DNA of 64,000 bases, taken from the NCBI RefSeq assembly GCF_000236585.1, contig NC_017278.1, positions 124,001-188,000 on the forward strand. Direction: 5' to 3'. Below the pieces are notes generated by a model. It saw only the letters and a list, made by a program, of their open reading frames with translations, had not been told where the DNA came from and made no database searches. This document shows positions 43,496 to 52,870 of this stretch, one piece after another; positions within the stretch are counted from its first letter, which is position 1; every line of letters starts with the position of its first letter. Made by a program: the position numbers and the translations under genes. Source of the stretch: Thermus sp. CCB_US3_UF1. GTDB lineage: Bacteria > Deinococcota > Deinococci > Deinococcales > Thermaceae.

Positions 43496-45415
43496 TCAGT
43501 ACACCTGTTCCCGTTGCCCGTAGCTGAACACGCTCACCCCCATCACCTGGTCAACGCCCGTGGTGGGGAAGAAGGGTGGTGCTAACCCCTGGAGGAAGCG
43601 GCGGTCGTAGGTGAAAGCCCGCCCGTATCCCGTGTTGTTCTGCCCGGTTTGTGGGTTGAAGGTGCCAAAGGCCCCGTAGAACCTTTCGATGATCCCGCCG
43701 ATGAGGTACACGTTGCCCTTGTTGGCTATGGAATTGTAGTTTTCTACCTGCACCACGCCCCTGGCGCTCATGAGGGTTCCGTGAATGTGAAGATCCCTAG
43801 GCGCGCCCTGATCGATTAAGACATCGCCGTTTTGGCTGAAGATGCCCAGCACGTTTTCAGCCGAGAGGTTATCGCAGCTGGCCGGGTTCACGGTGCCGTT
43901 GGGGTTCCGCGTGGGTGTCCCTGAGCAGGGCGGGTTTTCGTACTTGAGATCCCCAGTGATCTGGATGGTGTTGTTGGCGGCCACGGTGATCTGGGCAAAC
44001 TCGGCCAAGGCAGGCCCAGCCGTGTTGGGGTCGTTGGCATTTGTCCTGCTTGGTCCGGACAGGTTCTGGATTTCGCCGTCGCTGAAGATGACCCCGTTAA
44101 AGTACACGTCGTTGTTGTTACGCCTTACGGGCTGCCAGGTGGTGGTGTTGCCCTGGGTTACCCTTTGGTAGAGTTTCAGGTCGGGCCCATAGCGGTAGAT
44201 CTCGGTGGCGGTCTGGTTGCAGTTGTTGTTGGCGCAGTACGTGACGGTAATGTACTGGAACTTGCTCACGCCCACGGGCAGAGGGAGCGCGCACGTTACC
44301 TCAAGACCTGTGAGGTTTTCGATGCACTTACGCTCCAGGCGCAGGTTAGTAATGGTCCGCTGGAAGTAAAGGCCTCCGCTTTGGGCTGCGCTGCGTTGAT
44401 CCTGGTTGTTCTGGGGCAAAGGGATGAAAGGGGCATTCCAGTCTACCCCGGCGGTAAATTCTGGGGCGTGGGTACCGAAGGTGTTGGTGTAAGAAGGCGC
44501 ACTGGCGCTGGGCTGCATGTTGGTGGCCAGCACCAGGTTGCCCCCGTTGACCCCATAGAAGTAGGCTCCCGCCCGGGTTTGACCCGAACAGGAGGAGTCT
44601 CCCGGGTTGGTACAGCCCGCACTGGTCACCTCGCCCCCGAACCAGGGCCTGCGGTAGAGGCGCAGGTGGCTATTGGTGTGCACGGGGCCGTCGAACAGGG
44701 TTCGCTCGGTGAACCACACATCCGTACCGTCAGGAAGGGTGTGGATGTGGGTGAAAAGAGCCCAGCGGGCAAAGCTGGCCCGGCCCACGGTAAACCGATA
44801 CTCCCCTTGCAGGACCACGTTGCGGCGGTAGGGGCCCATCTCGGCCTGGGCTACCATCACGAAGGGCAAAGCGTAGGTCTGTGCGGTGTTGGAAGCCCCT
44901 GCGGTTCTCGGACTGCCGTCCACAAAGCGACCTGCGGGTAGCTGGGTCCCAGGTGGAAGTCCCTGCCCGCAGGCGGTGGCGGTGAAGTGGAGCCGGAGGG
45001 TTACGTTGGCGTTCAGTCCGCTTGGGGCCAGGTTCCTTGGGGTACCGTTAGGGCAGAGGGACCCATCCACTTGGCTCTGGAGCTGGGAGGCCACGGTCCC
45101 CAGGGCTTGGGCTACGGCCACGGGGTCAGGAGTCTGCCCTGACTGGCAGTTGGCGTTGCCGCCATAAGCCCAGCACGCGGTGTTGCTGGCCGTGTTGCGA
45201 ACGATGGTGTTCAGGCGGTCGCGGCCCGTGGTGCTCAGGAAAGTACCCCCTACGTTGGCGGCGCCACGGGCCAGCATCAAGGTTTGCACGATGCCCTGGT
45301 CCTGGCCGCTGTGCCGGATCTCCCCCAGGGTGCGCACGAAGAGGAGGGTGCCGATGCCCGAAACCACCACCAGGGTGGCCAAGGCGATTACCAGTGCAAT
45401 GCCCTTTCTGCTCAT
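43496..45415 (-). CDS. ComZ/PilX-like surface protein of a pseudopilin cluster
   Basis: 639 residues from the ATG at 45415, with GGGAGG 6 nt upstream. MSRKGIALVIALATLVVVSG is a PilX-type N-terminal hydrophobic helix without a typical prepilin Glu5 context, followed by a long strand-rich, Asn/Thr- and Cys-containing exported region. Gene order (three pseudopilin-like genes, then this one) mirrors the pilA1-pilA2-pilA3-comZ locus of T. thermophilus, where ComZ sits at the pilus tip and binds DNA. I therefore call it ComZ-like, which is inference from order and architecture. Codon and base use are less GC-rich than neighbours. Confidence 0.72.
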   Translation of the reverse strand: MSRKGIALVIALATLVVVSGIGTLLFVRTLGEIRHSGQDQGIVQTLMLARGAANVGGTFLSTTGRDRLNTIVRNTASNTACWAYGGNANCQSGQTPDPVAVAQALGTVASQLQSQVDGSLCPNGTPRNLAPSGLNANVTLRLHFTATACGQGLPPGTQLPAGRFVDGSPRTAGASNTAQTYALPFVMVAQAEMGPYRRNVVLQGEYRFTVGRASFARWALFTHIHTLPDGTDVWFTERTLFDGPVHTNSHLRLYRRPWFGGEVTSAGCTNPGDSSCSGQTRAGAYFYGVNGGNLVLATNMQPSASAPSYTNTFGTHAPEFTAGVDWNAPFIPLPQNNQDQRSAAQSGGLYFQRTITNLRLERKCIENLTGLEVTCALPLPVGVSKFQYITVTYCANNNCNQTATEIYRYGPDLKLYQRVTQGNTTTWQPVRRNNNDVYFNGVIFSDGEIQNLSGPSRTNANDPNTAGPALAEFAQITVAANNTIQITGDLKYENPPCSGTPTRNPNGTVNPASCDNLSAENVLGIFSQNGDVLIDQGAPRDLHIHGTLMSARGVVQVENYNSIANKGNVYLIGGIIERFYGAFGTFNPQTGQNNTGYGRAFTYDRRFLQGLAPPFFPTTGVDQVMGVSVFSYGQREQVY

Positions 45416-45426
45416 CCTTACCCTCC

Positions 45427-46335
45427 CTATTGGCACGGGATGATCCGCTTGACCTGATACTGGGTGTTGGAGGAGAGCTCCACCTGGCTGGTGTAGGTTC
45501 GCTCGAACGTTCGTCCCCGGGATGCGAACCCGGCGGAGAGGGTAAGGGACAGTCGTTTTAGGGTGTAGGTTTTTCCCGCGGCGGTGAACTGGTAGGGGGG
45601 TGAGGCCGAAGGAGCCCCATAGTTGTAAGGGCCAGGATTCACCAACACATCCTGGCTGCCCGCTTCATAGACGTAATCGATGCGGAAGCCTGTGAGGTCA
45701 AAGGCCATGGGAAGGGGGTTGCCCGAGCCTTCCCTGTAAGACAGTTGTTTGGTGGCAGGGTCGTAGGTTAGGCCCACGGTTCGGACGCGAAAGAGCAGCG
45801 TATTGGGAGTGTAGTCAATGGTGTTGCCGCACCCCGCATGGACCACGTGCCACCGGTTGGCTTGGCCACCCACGGCGTTGACGCCAGTTACCGGGAGGAT
45901 GACCCCATCCCCATTGCGGTTGACCATGAGGACATAATCCCCTCGGTTGATGCCGATTTGCGAAGCCTGGGTTGCCAGGGCGAGAATTTTGACCTCCGCC
46001 GCTTGTTTGAAGCTGTTGTTGTTGCCGCTGTCGTGAGGCAGAACCGGATACCCTGCTCCCCCGTCGATGAGGGCGAAGGAGATGCTGTTCCTCCCCGTAG
46101 GGTAAGGCGTGGAGGCCAGGCCCCCGAATACGGCGCTGCGCAGGTCTTGGGTAAAGACCTCCACGATCCGCCGGAGCTTGGCTTGAGCGCTTACCGTGGC
46201 ATCTAGGTCGGAGCGGGTCTGCATAAACTGGACGACGCTGCCGTAGGCGATGGCCATTACGATACCGAAAATGGTAAGGGCCAGAAGGACCTCAACCAGC
46301 GAAAGCCCCCGATTTCCAAGACCCTTTGCGCGCAT
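45427..46335 (-). CDS. PilW-like pseudopilin
   Basis: 302 residues from the ATG at 46335 with GGAGG 7 nt upstream. The type III signal MRAKGLGNRG/LSLVEVLLALTIFG has the conserved Gly before the cleavage site and Glu5 after it, then a hydrophobic helix and the coiled segment TVSAQAKLRRIVEVFTQDLR. Length and LSLVEVLLALTIF resemble PilW/GspJ-type minor pilins. It should be cut by a prepilin peptidase encoded elsewhere. It stops 12 nt before the ComZ-like gene. Confidence 0.85.
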   Translation of the reverse strand: MRAKGLGNRGLSLVEVLLALTIFGIVMAIAYGSVVQFMQTRSDLDATVSAQAKLRRIVEVFTQDLRSAVFGGLASTPYPTGRNSISFALIDGGAGYPVLPHDSGNNNSFKQAAEVKILALATQASQIGINRGDYVLMVNRNGDGVILPVTGVNAVGGQANRWHVVHAGCGNTIDYTPNTLLFRVRTVGLTYDPATKQLSYREGSGNPLPMAFDLTGFRIDYVYEAGSQDVLVNPGPYNYGAPSASPPYQFTAAGKTYTLKRLSLTLSAGFASRGRTFERTYTSQVELSSNTQYQVKRIIPCQ

Positions 46336-46351
46336 CTTAGCCTCCAGACCT

Positions 46352-46840
46352 TCAGTTGATCCCCTCCAAGGGGGGCGTGCTCGGGCTTGCGGTGGAAGGA
46401 GGCGCGGAGAAGGTCCTTCCCTCGGCGCAATGCTCCCGGCCACCTTGCCGCCAGCATACGAGGATCCGGTACTCGTTGACGCCTACCCCTAGGGAACTGG
46501 CCCACGTGGGGGTTCCCAGGTTGCTGATGGCCACCCGGTACAGGTCGGGGTTGGCGAAGCGCACCTCCTGGGGCAGATCGGGAAAGTTCTGACGCAAGGA
46601 GCCGTAGCCGTAGTTGAGGGGTGTGGAACCGGGGAGAAGGAGGGTTTCCCCGCCCACGATCCTGCGCCCCACGTAGTTGAGGATCTGCACCGCCTGCGTC
46701 CGTGCGCCCGAGATAGAGGTGTGCCGCAGGCTGGAAACCAGGAGGGCGTTGAGCGCGAGGAGCACCAGGCTAAGCACCGTAATGGCGATGAGAACTTCAA
46801 CCAAGGTAAGCCCCTTGCGGAAAAACCCCCCACGCTTCAT
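46352..46840 (-). CDS. PilV-like pseudopilin
   Basis: 162 residues. MKRGGFFRKG/LTLVEVLIAITVLSLVLLAL is a standard prepilin leader with Gly-1 and Glu5. The globular part is short and contains two cysteines (VCWRQGGREHCAEG) that could form a disulfide. The ATG overlaps the stop of the preceding gene (ATGA). PilV/GspI-type minor pilins join the tip complex of type IV pili. Confidence 0.86.
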   Translation of the reverse strand: MKRGGFFRKGLTLVEVLIAITVLSLVLLALNALLVSSLRHTSISGARTQAVQILNYVGRRIVGGETLLLPGSTPLNYGYGSLRQNFPDLPQEVRFANPDLYRVAISNLGTPTWASSLGVGVNEYRILVCWRQGGREHCAEGRTFSAPPSTASPSTPPLEGIN

Positions 46841-47274
46841 GGTGCCCCCTTGACCTCACCGATGAGCGAGACCGTATAGGCGTATGTCCTTTGGCCTATG
46901 CTGATGGTGAAGGATAAGGGAGAGGAGAGGTTCTGGCCCTGCGCGTCCAGGAGCTTACCTGGGGGGGAGAAGCGGACCACCGTTCCTTGGGGAAGGGAAA
47001 GGTTCACGCCTTGAGGTATGTCCACCGTGCGCAGGGTTTGGCTTCCCAAGCGGAGCTGGAGGCGATTACCTTGCCGCACCAGGCTGAGTTCCGCGCCGCG
47101 GCTCGCCGCTTCCGTGGCCCCTTGCCAGAAAAGACCTTGCACTGTTCGCAGAAACGCGGTTTGCTCCTGGCCAAGAAGGGTTCGGCGCCCGTTGAATGCC
47201 GCGATGGTGAAAATGACCGCCAGGATGACCAAGACCACAAGGAGCTCCGTAACAGTGAAGCCTTTTGTCTTCAA
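46837..47274 (-). CDS. GspH/FimT-like pseudopilin, first gene of the cluster
   Basis: 145 residues from a TTG at 47274. It is chosen over the upstream ATG (47304) because GGAGGT lies 6 nt before the TTG and the leader is then the normal short MKTKG/FTVTELLVVLVILAV with Gly-1 and Glu5. The remainder (LRTVQGLFWQGATEAASRGAEL, then LRLGSQTLRTVDIPQGVNLS) is the GspH/FimT type. It is the promoter-proximal gene of the four-gene cluster. Confidence 0.86.
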   Translation of the reverse strand: MKTKGFTVTELLVVLVILAVIFTIAAFNGRRTLLGQEQTAFLRTVQGLFWQGATEAASRGAELSLVRQGNRLQLRLGSQTLRTVDIPQGVNLSLPQGTVVRFSPPGKLLDAQGQNLSSPLSFTISIGQRTYAYTVSLIGEVKGAP

Positions 47275-47800
47275 CGGGTTACCTCCCCAAGGACACATTG
47301 TCATTCTAATACTAACCAGGAAGCCCTTGTGCAGGCATCCCCCATGGGGGGGCTAGAGTCGCTCAAGTGGGTGATGGGCACTTGTGCGAGATCCAGACAA
47401 GGATTGTTGCTTCCGCACCCGTAGGCTAAACGTTTGCATTGGGTTGCCCTTAGGCTGCCCTCTGTGCGGGAGGGATTCGTGGTCATGAACCGTAGCCTAT
47501 TAGCCTAGATACCCCAGGGGTTTGCGGAGGCTTGCTGCACCTCGGCCTGCCTGGTGGGTCGGATGCCCTGGCTTATTGGTGACCTGGTCCTCAGGCCCAG
47601 GGAGCTGGAGGATCCCTGTATGCCATGATCTTTGGGGAAAGGGAAAGAGTCTTCTGCGCCTCGATACGAGGCCCCGAGTTTTGAAGGGTACGCCCCTACT
47701 CGATGGGGCTTTTCTAGGGTTCGCGGGAGAGTCATGGCTAGGCCCTATTTGCAAGCTTCGTCCTGGGCCAAGAGGGATGCGGTAGGCTAAGGGGTAAGCC
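47275..47800. other. Divergent intergenic region between pseudopilin cluster and SARP gene
   Basis: About 520 bp without a supported gene. On the minus strand TAGAAT (plus-strand attcta, 47303-47308) is a candidate -10 box for the pseudopilin operon. CCCCCATGGGGG (47339-47350) is a perfect 12-bp palindrome. A TAGGCT hexamer 12 nt before the SARP ATG may be its -10 box. Base composition is lower in GC than the coding neighbours, fitting regulatory DNA. Small frames inside lack ribosome binding sites. Confidence 0.5.
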
Positions 47801-48631
47801 ATGCTGCGTTTCCGCCTGCTGGGTATCCCTGCTCTGGAGCAGGCGGGAAGGCGGGTGGCCTTGCCCACCCACAAGCTCTTGGCCCTGCTGGCCTACTTGG
47901 CCCTGGAAGGCCCCACGGCACGGACCAAGCTGGCAGGGCTACTTTGGAGCGAGCAGGACGAGGCCGGCGCCCGGGCCAACCTGCGCCGTGAACTCAATCG
48001 TTTGCGGCACACGCCCGTGGCCGCGGTGTTGCGGACCGAAGGCGGCTGGCTTGCCCTTGAGCCCTTGGAAACCGATGTGGAGGCCTTTAGGGCCTCCGTT
48101 GAGCACGGAGATTTGCAGGCCGCTCTTAGCCTCTACCAGGGGCCTCTGCTGGAAGGATTAGACCTGCCGGGGGCCACGGGGTTTGCCGACTGGCTCGAGG
48201 GACGGCGGGAAGGTCTAGCCCAGCTTTGGCGGGAGGCTTTGCACCGGCAGGCTCAGCGCCTCGAGGCCGCCCACGACCTGCGGGGGGCTTTGGCCAGCCG
48301 GCTTACCCTCCTACGGGAGGACGAACTCCAGGAGTTCCACCATCGGGAAGCCATGCGCTTGCAGGCCCTTTTGGGTGAGCGGGAGGCGGCGTTGGCCAGG
48401 TTTGCCCGCCTGAAAGAGCTCCTCCGGTGCGAGCTCCACCTAGAGCCCCTTCCGGAAACCCTGGAGTTGGTCCGGCAGATCCAGGAGGGGACCCTAAACC
48501 CGGTAAGGCTCCCCCCGGTGCGCGAGGTCATAGGGGTTGTGTCCCGGGTTCCCTTCGTGGGGCGGGAGCAGGAATGGGCCCAGATGGAAGCAGCTTGGAG
48601 GGCGCAACAGGCCATCTACGTTTCCGGACCT
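47801..48631 (+). pseudogene. SARP-family regulator, N-terminal part (interrupted by IS256)
   Basis: 277 codons: winged-helix segment (FRLLGIPALEQAGRRVALPT, then LLALLAYLALEGPTARTKLAGLLW), BTAD domain (LYQGPLLEGLDLPGATGFADWLEGRREGL onward) and the start of an NTPase domain (FVGREQEWAQMEAAWRAQQA, then IYVSGP). The frame enters the IS256-type element and stops soon after. Removing the element and one 8-bp repeat restores VSGPPGVGKTRLLLEF, a perfect Walker A. The intact gene would encode about 1166 residues. Confidence 0.92.
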
Positions 48632-49889
48632 GGTCGTGTAAGGATTTATGTGTAAGGGTCCGTGTTTAATAGGGGGGCACACCTTAGCACGAGGAGGTGC
48701 CCCGTGGACCAGGATACCTTGCGGATCTTGCTGAGGGAAGCGGTGCGGGAGACAGTAGCCGAGGTTCTGCAGACGGTTCTGGAGCTGGACCGGACGGCCT
48801 TCTTGCAGGTGCACGGAGGCCGCAGGAACGGCTACTACCCCCGCAAGCTGGAGACCACCTTCGGCCAGGTGGACCTGAAGGTCCCTAGGGATCGGGAATC
48901 TCGGTATTACCCGGCTTTCCTTAAGCCCTACGTCCGCCGCCTGGTGGACGTGGGGGAAGTGGCGGTAGCCCTTTACGCCGCCGGGGTCAGTCAGCGCAAG
49001 GCGGCCGAGATACTGAGCCTGCTCTTAGGCCACCGCTACTCCCACGAGACCCTGAGCGCCCTGACGGACGAGGTCCTGGAGGCGGCAGGAGCCTTCCGCA
49101 CCCGGCCTTTGCCCGAGGAGATGGCCTTCGTCTACCTGGACGGGCTTTCCCTAAAGGTCTTCAGGGAAGGAGAAGGGATCGTACGGGAAAGCGTGTATGT
49201 GGCCCTGGGCATCGCCCCTAATGGGGAGAGGCGGGTCCTGGGGTTTTGGCTGTTGCCCACGGAGAGCGCCCTGGGATGGGAGGGGGTCCTGGGGGAGCTT
49301 TGGCAGCGGGGCCTGCGGCGGGTATTGCTCTTCATCACCGACGGGCTGCCCGGGCTTCCTGAAGCGATCCGCAGGGTCTACCCTCAGGCGGAATGGCAGC
49401 GGTGCGTGGTGCACGGGGTGCGGTGGAGCCTGTCCCAGGTGCGGGCGCGGGACCGGGGCCTGCTGGCGGAGGACCTGAGGCGGGTGTACGGGGCGGAGAG
49501 CCGGGAAGAAGCTCTTGGGGCCTTGGAGGAGGTGAAGGCCGCCTGGGGTTCGCGGTACCCGGGGGTGGTGGGGCTTTGGGTACAGGATTCGGGGGCCTTC
49601 CTGCGGTTCTACGGGTACCCCAAGGTGCTTTGGCCGTACCTGCGGAGCACCAACCTGATGGAGCGGTTTATCCGGGAAGTGCGGCGGGGGACGAAGGTGC
49701 GGGACCACAAGTTTCCTAAGGAAGAGGCGGTGTACAAGCTTCTTTACCTGGAGTCGGAGAGGCAGGAAGGGAGGTGGGCAGAACGGAAACTAAAGGGGTT
49801 CTCGGAGGTGAAGGAGGTGCTGGAGAAGATGCTTCAGGAGCGGTATGCCCCCCGTACACAGACTCTTACACATAACTCTTGACACGACC
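48632..49889 (+). mobile_element. IS256-family element, copy 2, with 8-bp target duplication
   Basis: The 1258-bp element has the same ends and length as copy 1. The 8-bp sequence ccggacct lies directly on both sides (48624-48631 and 49890-49897). The element splits the Walker A codons of a SARP-type regulator. The clean duplication and identity to copy 1 show a recent simple insertion. Confidence 0.96.
48704..49882 (+). CDS. IS256-family transposase, copy 2
   Basis: 392 residues from the GTG at 48704 with GAGGAGGT upstream, identical in protein sequence to the product of 20909-22087. It has the IS256 features AVSYAAG-like VALYAAGVSQRKAAEILSLL, the two Asp regions (VYLDGLS, FITDGLPG) and the C-terminal Glu region (NLMERFIREVRRGTK). 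The element is oriented with the interrupted SARP gene. Confidence 0.95.
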   Translation: MDQDTLRILLREAVRETVAEVLQTVLELDRTAFLQVHGGRRNGYYPRKLETTFGQVDLKVPRDRESRYYPAFLKPYVRRLVDVGEVAVALYAAGVSQRKAAEILSLLLGHRYSHETLSALTDEVLEAAGAFRTRPLPEEMAFVYLDGLSLKVFREGEGIVRESVYVALGIAPNGERRVLGFWLLPTESALGWEGVLGELWQRGLRRVLLFITDGLPGLPEAIRRVYPQAEWQRCVVHGVRWSLSQVRARDRGLLAEDLRRVYGAESREEALGALEEVKAAWGSRYPGVVGLWVQDSGAFLRFYGYPKVLWPYLRSTNLMERFIREVRRGTKVRDHKFPKEEAVYKLLYLESERQEGRWAERKLKGFSEVKEVLEKMLQERYAPRTQTLTHNS

Positions 49890-52567
49890 CCGGACCTCCT
49901 GGGGTAGGAAAGACCCGGCTGCTGTTGGAGTTTGCCCAGCGCCAGGGCCCCATGTTTTTCCTGCGGGCGGATCCCTCCGACGGGGGCATCCCCTACGCCT
50001 TCTACACCCGGGGTCTCCGCGAGTCCCTAGGGCAATTCCCGGCTTTGGAGCTTCCTCTTTGGGCAAGGAGGGAAGTTTCCCGGCTCCTGCCTGAGCTTGG
50101 GGAAGGATCCCTGGCCCCTGCTTCGGGCCTCGAGGGCAAGGTGCGCTTGCTGGAAGCCATCACCGAGGTGATCCGGGCCTTGGGGCGACAGGGGGTGAGG
50201 AGCGTGGTGGCCGATGATCTGCACTTCGTCCGCGACGCGGCCAGCCTCGAGGCGGCCACCTATGCCATGGCCCGGCTTCTGCCGGAGGGGATGTTGCGCC
50301 CGTTGGTGGCCTTCCGCCCGGAGGAGCTGGATCCTGCCTTCCTGAGGGCCATCCGAGAGCAGGTTGAAGGAGGGAAGGCCATTCTGCTTGAGCTGAAGCC
50401 GCTTTCCGAGACCGACCTCTTGCGGCTGGTGCGGGCGCTTTCGGGCTCCTCTGGGGCCACCCGTTTTACCCAACGGCTTTACCAAGCCACTGGGGGCAAT
50501 CCCTTGTTTGTGCTGGAAACCCTCAAGGCGCTCTTCGAGTCGGGGGCCTTGCAGGTGGGCCCCGAGGGCTGGCACACCCCCTACGACCAGGAAACCACCG
50601 ACTACCGCGAGCTGCCCCTGCCCGCCTCGGTGCGGGAGGCCGTGTGGCGGCGCATCGAGGGGCTGGGAGCTGCGCCCCGGCGGCTCCTGGAGGCGGCCAG
50701 CCTGGCGGGGGATGGCTTCAGCCTGGAGGTGCTGAGGGGGGCCACCGCCCTTTCGGAGTGGGAAAGCCTGGAGGCCCTCGAGCAGGCCCTGGCCGCCGAC
50801 CTGTTGCGCCGCCAGGACGCCGGCTATGCCTTCAGCCACGAGCTGGTGCGGCGCTCGGTGCGCGAAGGGCTGGGCCCGGAGCGACGCCGGCTCCTGCACC
50901 GCAAAATGGCCCAGAGCCTGGCCCGCCAGGGCGGTAGCCCGGCCCGCGTGGCCGAACACTGGGAAGAGGGCGGTAGGCCCCAGGAGGCCATCCCCTGGCG
51001 CCTCCGGGCTGCCCTAGCCGCGGTCCGGGTCTATGCCCACCGGGAGGCCTTGGAGCAGTACCAGCTGGCCCTGTCGGACGGCGCCGAAGGCAAAGTGGCC
51101 TACGAGATAGAGCGCGAGCGGGCCCGGCTCTGGCAGACCCTGGACGAACGCACCCCCTGGGCCGAGGCCCTGGGGGCGATGGAGCGGCTGGCCCAGGAAC
51201 TGGGAGAGGCCGCCTTGCAGGCCGAAACCCGGCTGGGCTGGGCCGAGCACCACCTGCTCTGTGGGCGCTATAAGGAGGCGCTGGCGGAGGCCGAAGGGGT
51301 GGGGCAGTCCGGGCCTCTGGCCGCTCCCTTACAGGCCAAGGCGCTCTACCTGGGGGGCCGGGCCCTGGGGGCGATGGGGGAGCTTGGGGCCGCCGAAGCC
51401 CGTTTGCTGCAAGCCCAGGTCCTACTGCCGGCCGAGCCCCTGACCCTGGAGGTCTACGACTGGCTCAGCATCTTTGCCTACCGGCAGGGCAAGCTGGAGG
51501 CCGCCCTGGGCTACACCGAGGCCGAGCGGGCCCTGGCGCAAAAGCTGGGCAACCGCACCGGTCAGAACAACGCCCTGCAAAACGCCGCCACCTTCACCGC
51601 CGCCCAGGGCCGCTACCAGGAGGCCGTGCAGCTGGCCGAACGGGCCATCGCCGAGGCCAGGGAGATGGGGGACATAACCCTGCTGCGCTACGCCCTTTTG
51701 AACCTGTTTGCCATCCACTACCAGCGCAGCAACTTCGAAGCTGCCCTGGGCCCCCTCGAGGAGGGCCTGCAAATGGCCCGTGAGCCGCAAAACCCCGAGA
51801 TGGAGGCCAAGTTTCTGAACAACCTGAGCTTGGTGCACTGGTACCGGGGGGCCCTGGGGGAGGCCTACCGGGCGGTGTCCCGGGCGCTGGAACTGAGCCA
51901 GAGAAGCGGCCACCGGGCCGATGCCCTCTTTTACCAGGTGGTGCTGGCCGACGACCTGCACTGGCTGGGCCAGCCCGCCGAAGCCCGGCGGTTGCTGGAG
52001 GCGGCGGTTCGGTCCATACAGGAACTGGGCTTGTGGGGCCGCCTGCCCTGGGCCGAGACCCACCTGGCCCGCTGCGAGGTCTCGCTGGGGCAGCCCGAGC
52101 AAGCCCTAAAGCGGCTGGGGCGCCTGCGCCAGGAACCCCACCTGGCCGACTCCCTGAACCCCCCGCGCGTGGCCTGGGTGGAGGGGCTGGCCTGGCTGAG
52201 GCTGGATCAACCGGCCCGCGCCTTGCAGGCCGTGCAGGACACCCACTCCGACGACCCCACCACCACCTCGCAGCTCTGGAGCGTTCGGCTTTGGGCCCAG
52301 GCCCGGCTTGGGCAGGTTTCCCAGGATGACCTCCAAGCAGGGCTAAAGTTTTTGCAGGCCCCGGAAATACCCCCCTTAGAAAAGCTCGCGCTGCGCCAGG
52401 CGGTGACGGCGGCCTTGCGTGCCCGGGGCAATTTGCGCCAGGCCCAGGAGCAGCAACGCCTGTGCGAGCAGGCCTTGCGGGCCCTATGCGAGAGCCTCGA
52501 GGGGTACCCCCTCCTTAAGGAGGCCTGTAGGAAAGCGTACGGTCTTTATCCGGGTTCGCCTTCCTGA
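49890..52567 (+). pseudogene. SARP-family regulator, C-terminal part (ATPase and TPR)
   Basis: Continues from the second target-duplication copy in the correct frame: PPGVGKTRLLLEFAQRQGPM, VRSVVADDLHFVRDAAS (Walker B region), LYQATGGNPLFVLETLKAL and a winged-helix-like segment. About 450 residues of TPR-like repeats follow (LGWAEHHLLCGRYKEALAEA; LFAIHYQRSNFEAALGPLEE). The part after the insertion has an in-frame ATG at 49925 but lacks Walker A and the DNA-binding domain. No other damage is seen, so excision would restore the gene. Confidence 0.92.
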
Positions 52568-52643
52568 TGCCTTCTTCCAAGAGAGGGGCAGCGCCCTCTG
52601 CTTTGCCCCCATGGAGGGCGCCCTTGCACCCCCTGCCACGCTT

Positions 52644-52672
52644 TTGCCACGCCTACCCGGCTAAGGTAAACC
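52644..52672 (+). promoter_or_regulatory. Promoter of the papain-like lipoprotein operon
   Basis: TTGCCA (52644-52649) and TAAACC (52667-52672) are separated by 17 bp and lie 17 bp before the GTG of the small gene at 52690. The placement fits a normal housekeeping promoter after the end of the SARP gene. Confidence 0.6.
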
Positions 52673-52689
52673 GCACAAGGAGGTGAGGC

Positions 52690-52860
52690 GTGGACGAGGA
52701 AGAAAGCCAACGCGAATACCGGCTCATCGTGCGGTTGCCGGACGAAACCCACCCCTGGCAGGCCCGCCTTGAGCGGGCAGGAGAGGTGCTTGAGTTCGCG
52801 AGCCCCCTGGAACTGGTGGCCTGGCTTGAGGCCGCCTTCCATCACGAGGGCTTGTCTTGA
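52690..52860 (+). CDS. Small acidic protein, 56 residues
   Basis: A GTG start with AGGAGGT (52678-52684) 5 nt upstream and a promoter just before it. The product MDEEESQREYRLIVRLPDET to HHEGLS contains a strand-like YRLIVRLPDE and an amphipathic LELVAWLEAAFHHEG helix, and no signal peptide. The length is below usual gene-calling cut-offs. It ends 10 bp before the papain-like gene, so the two are co-transcribed. The family was not recognised. Confidence 0.7.
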   Translation: MDEEESQREYRLIVRLPDETHPWQARLERAGEVLEFASPLELVAWLEAAFHHEGLS

Positions 52861-52870
52861 CGGGAGTCAC

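Noticed and set aside
47522-47785. 87-residue frame upstream of the SARP gene
   Set aside because: It lacks a ribosome binding site, resembles no protein and lies in a lower-GC regulatory stretch.
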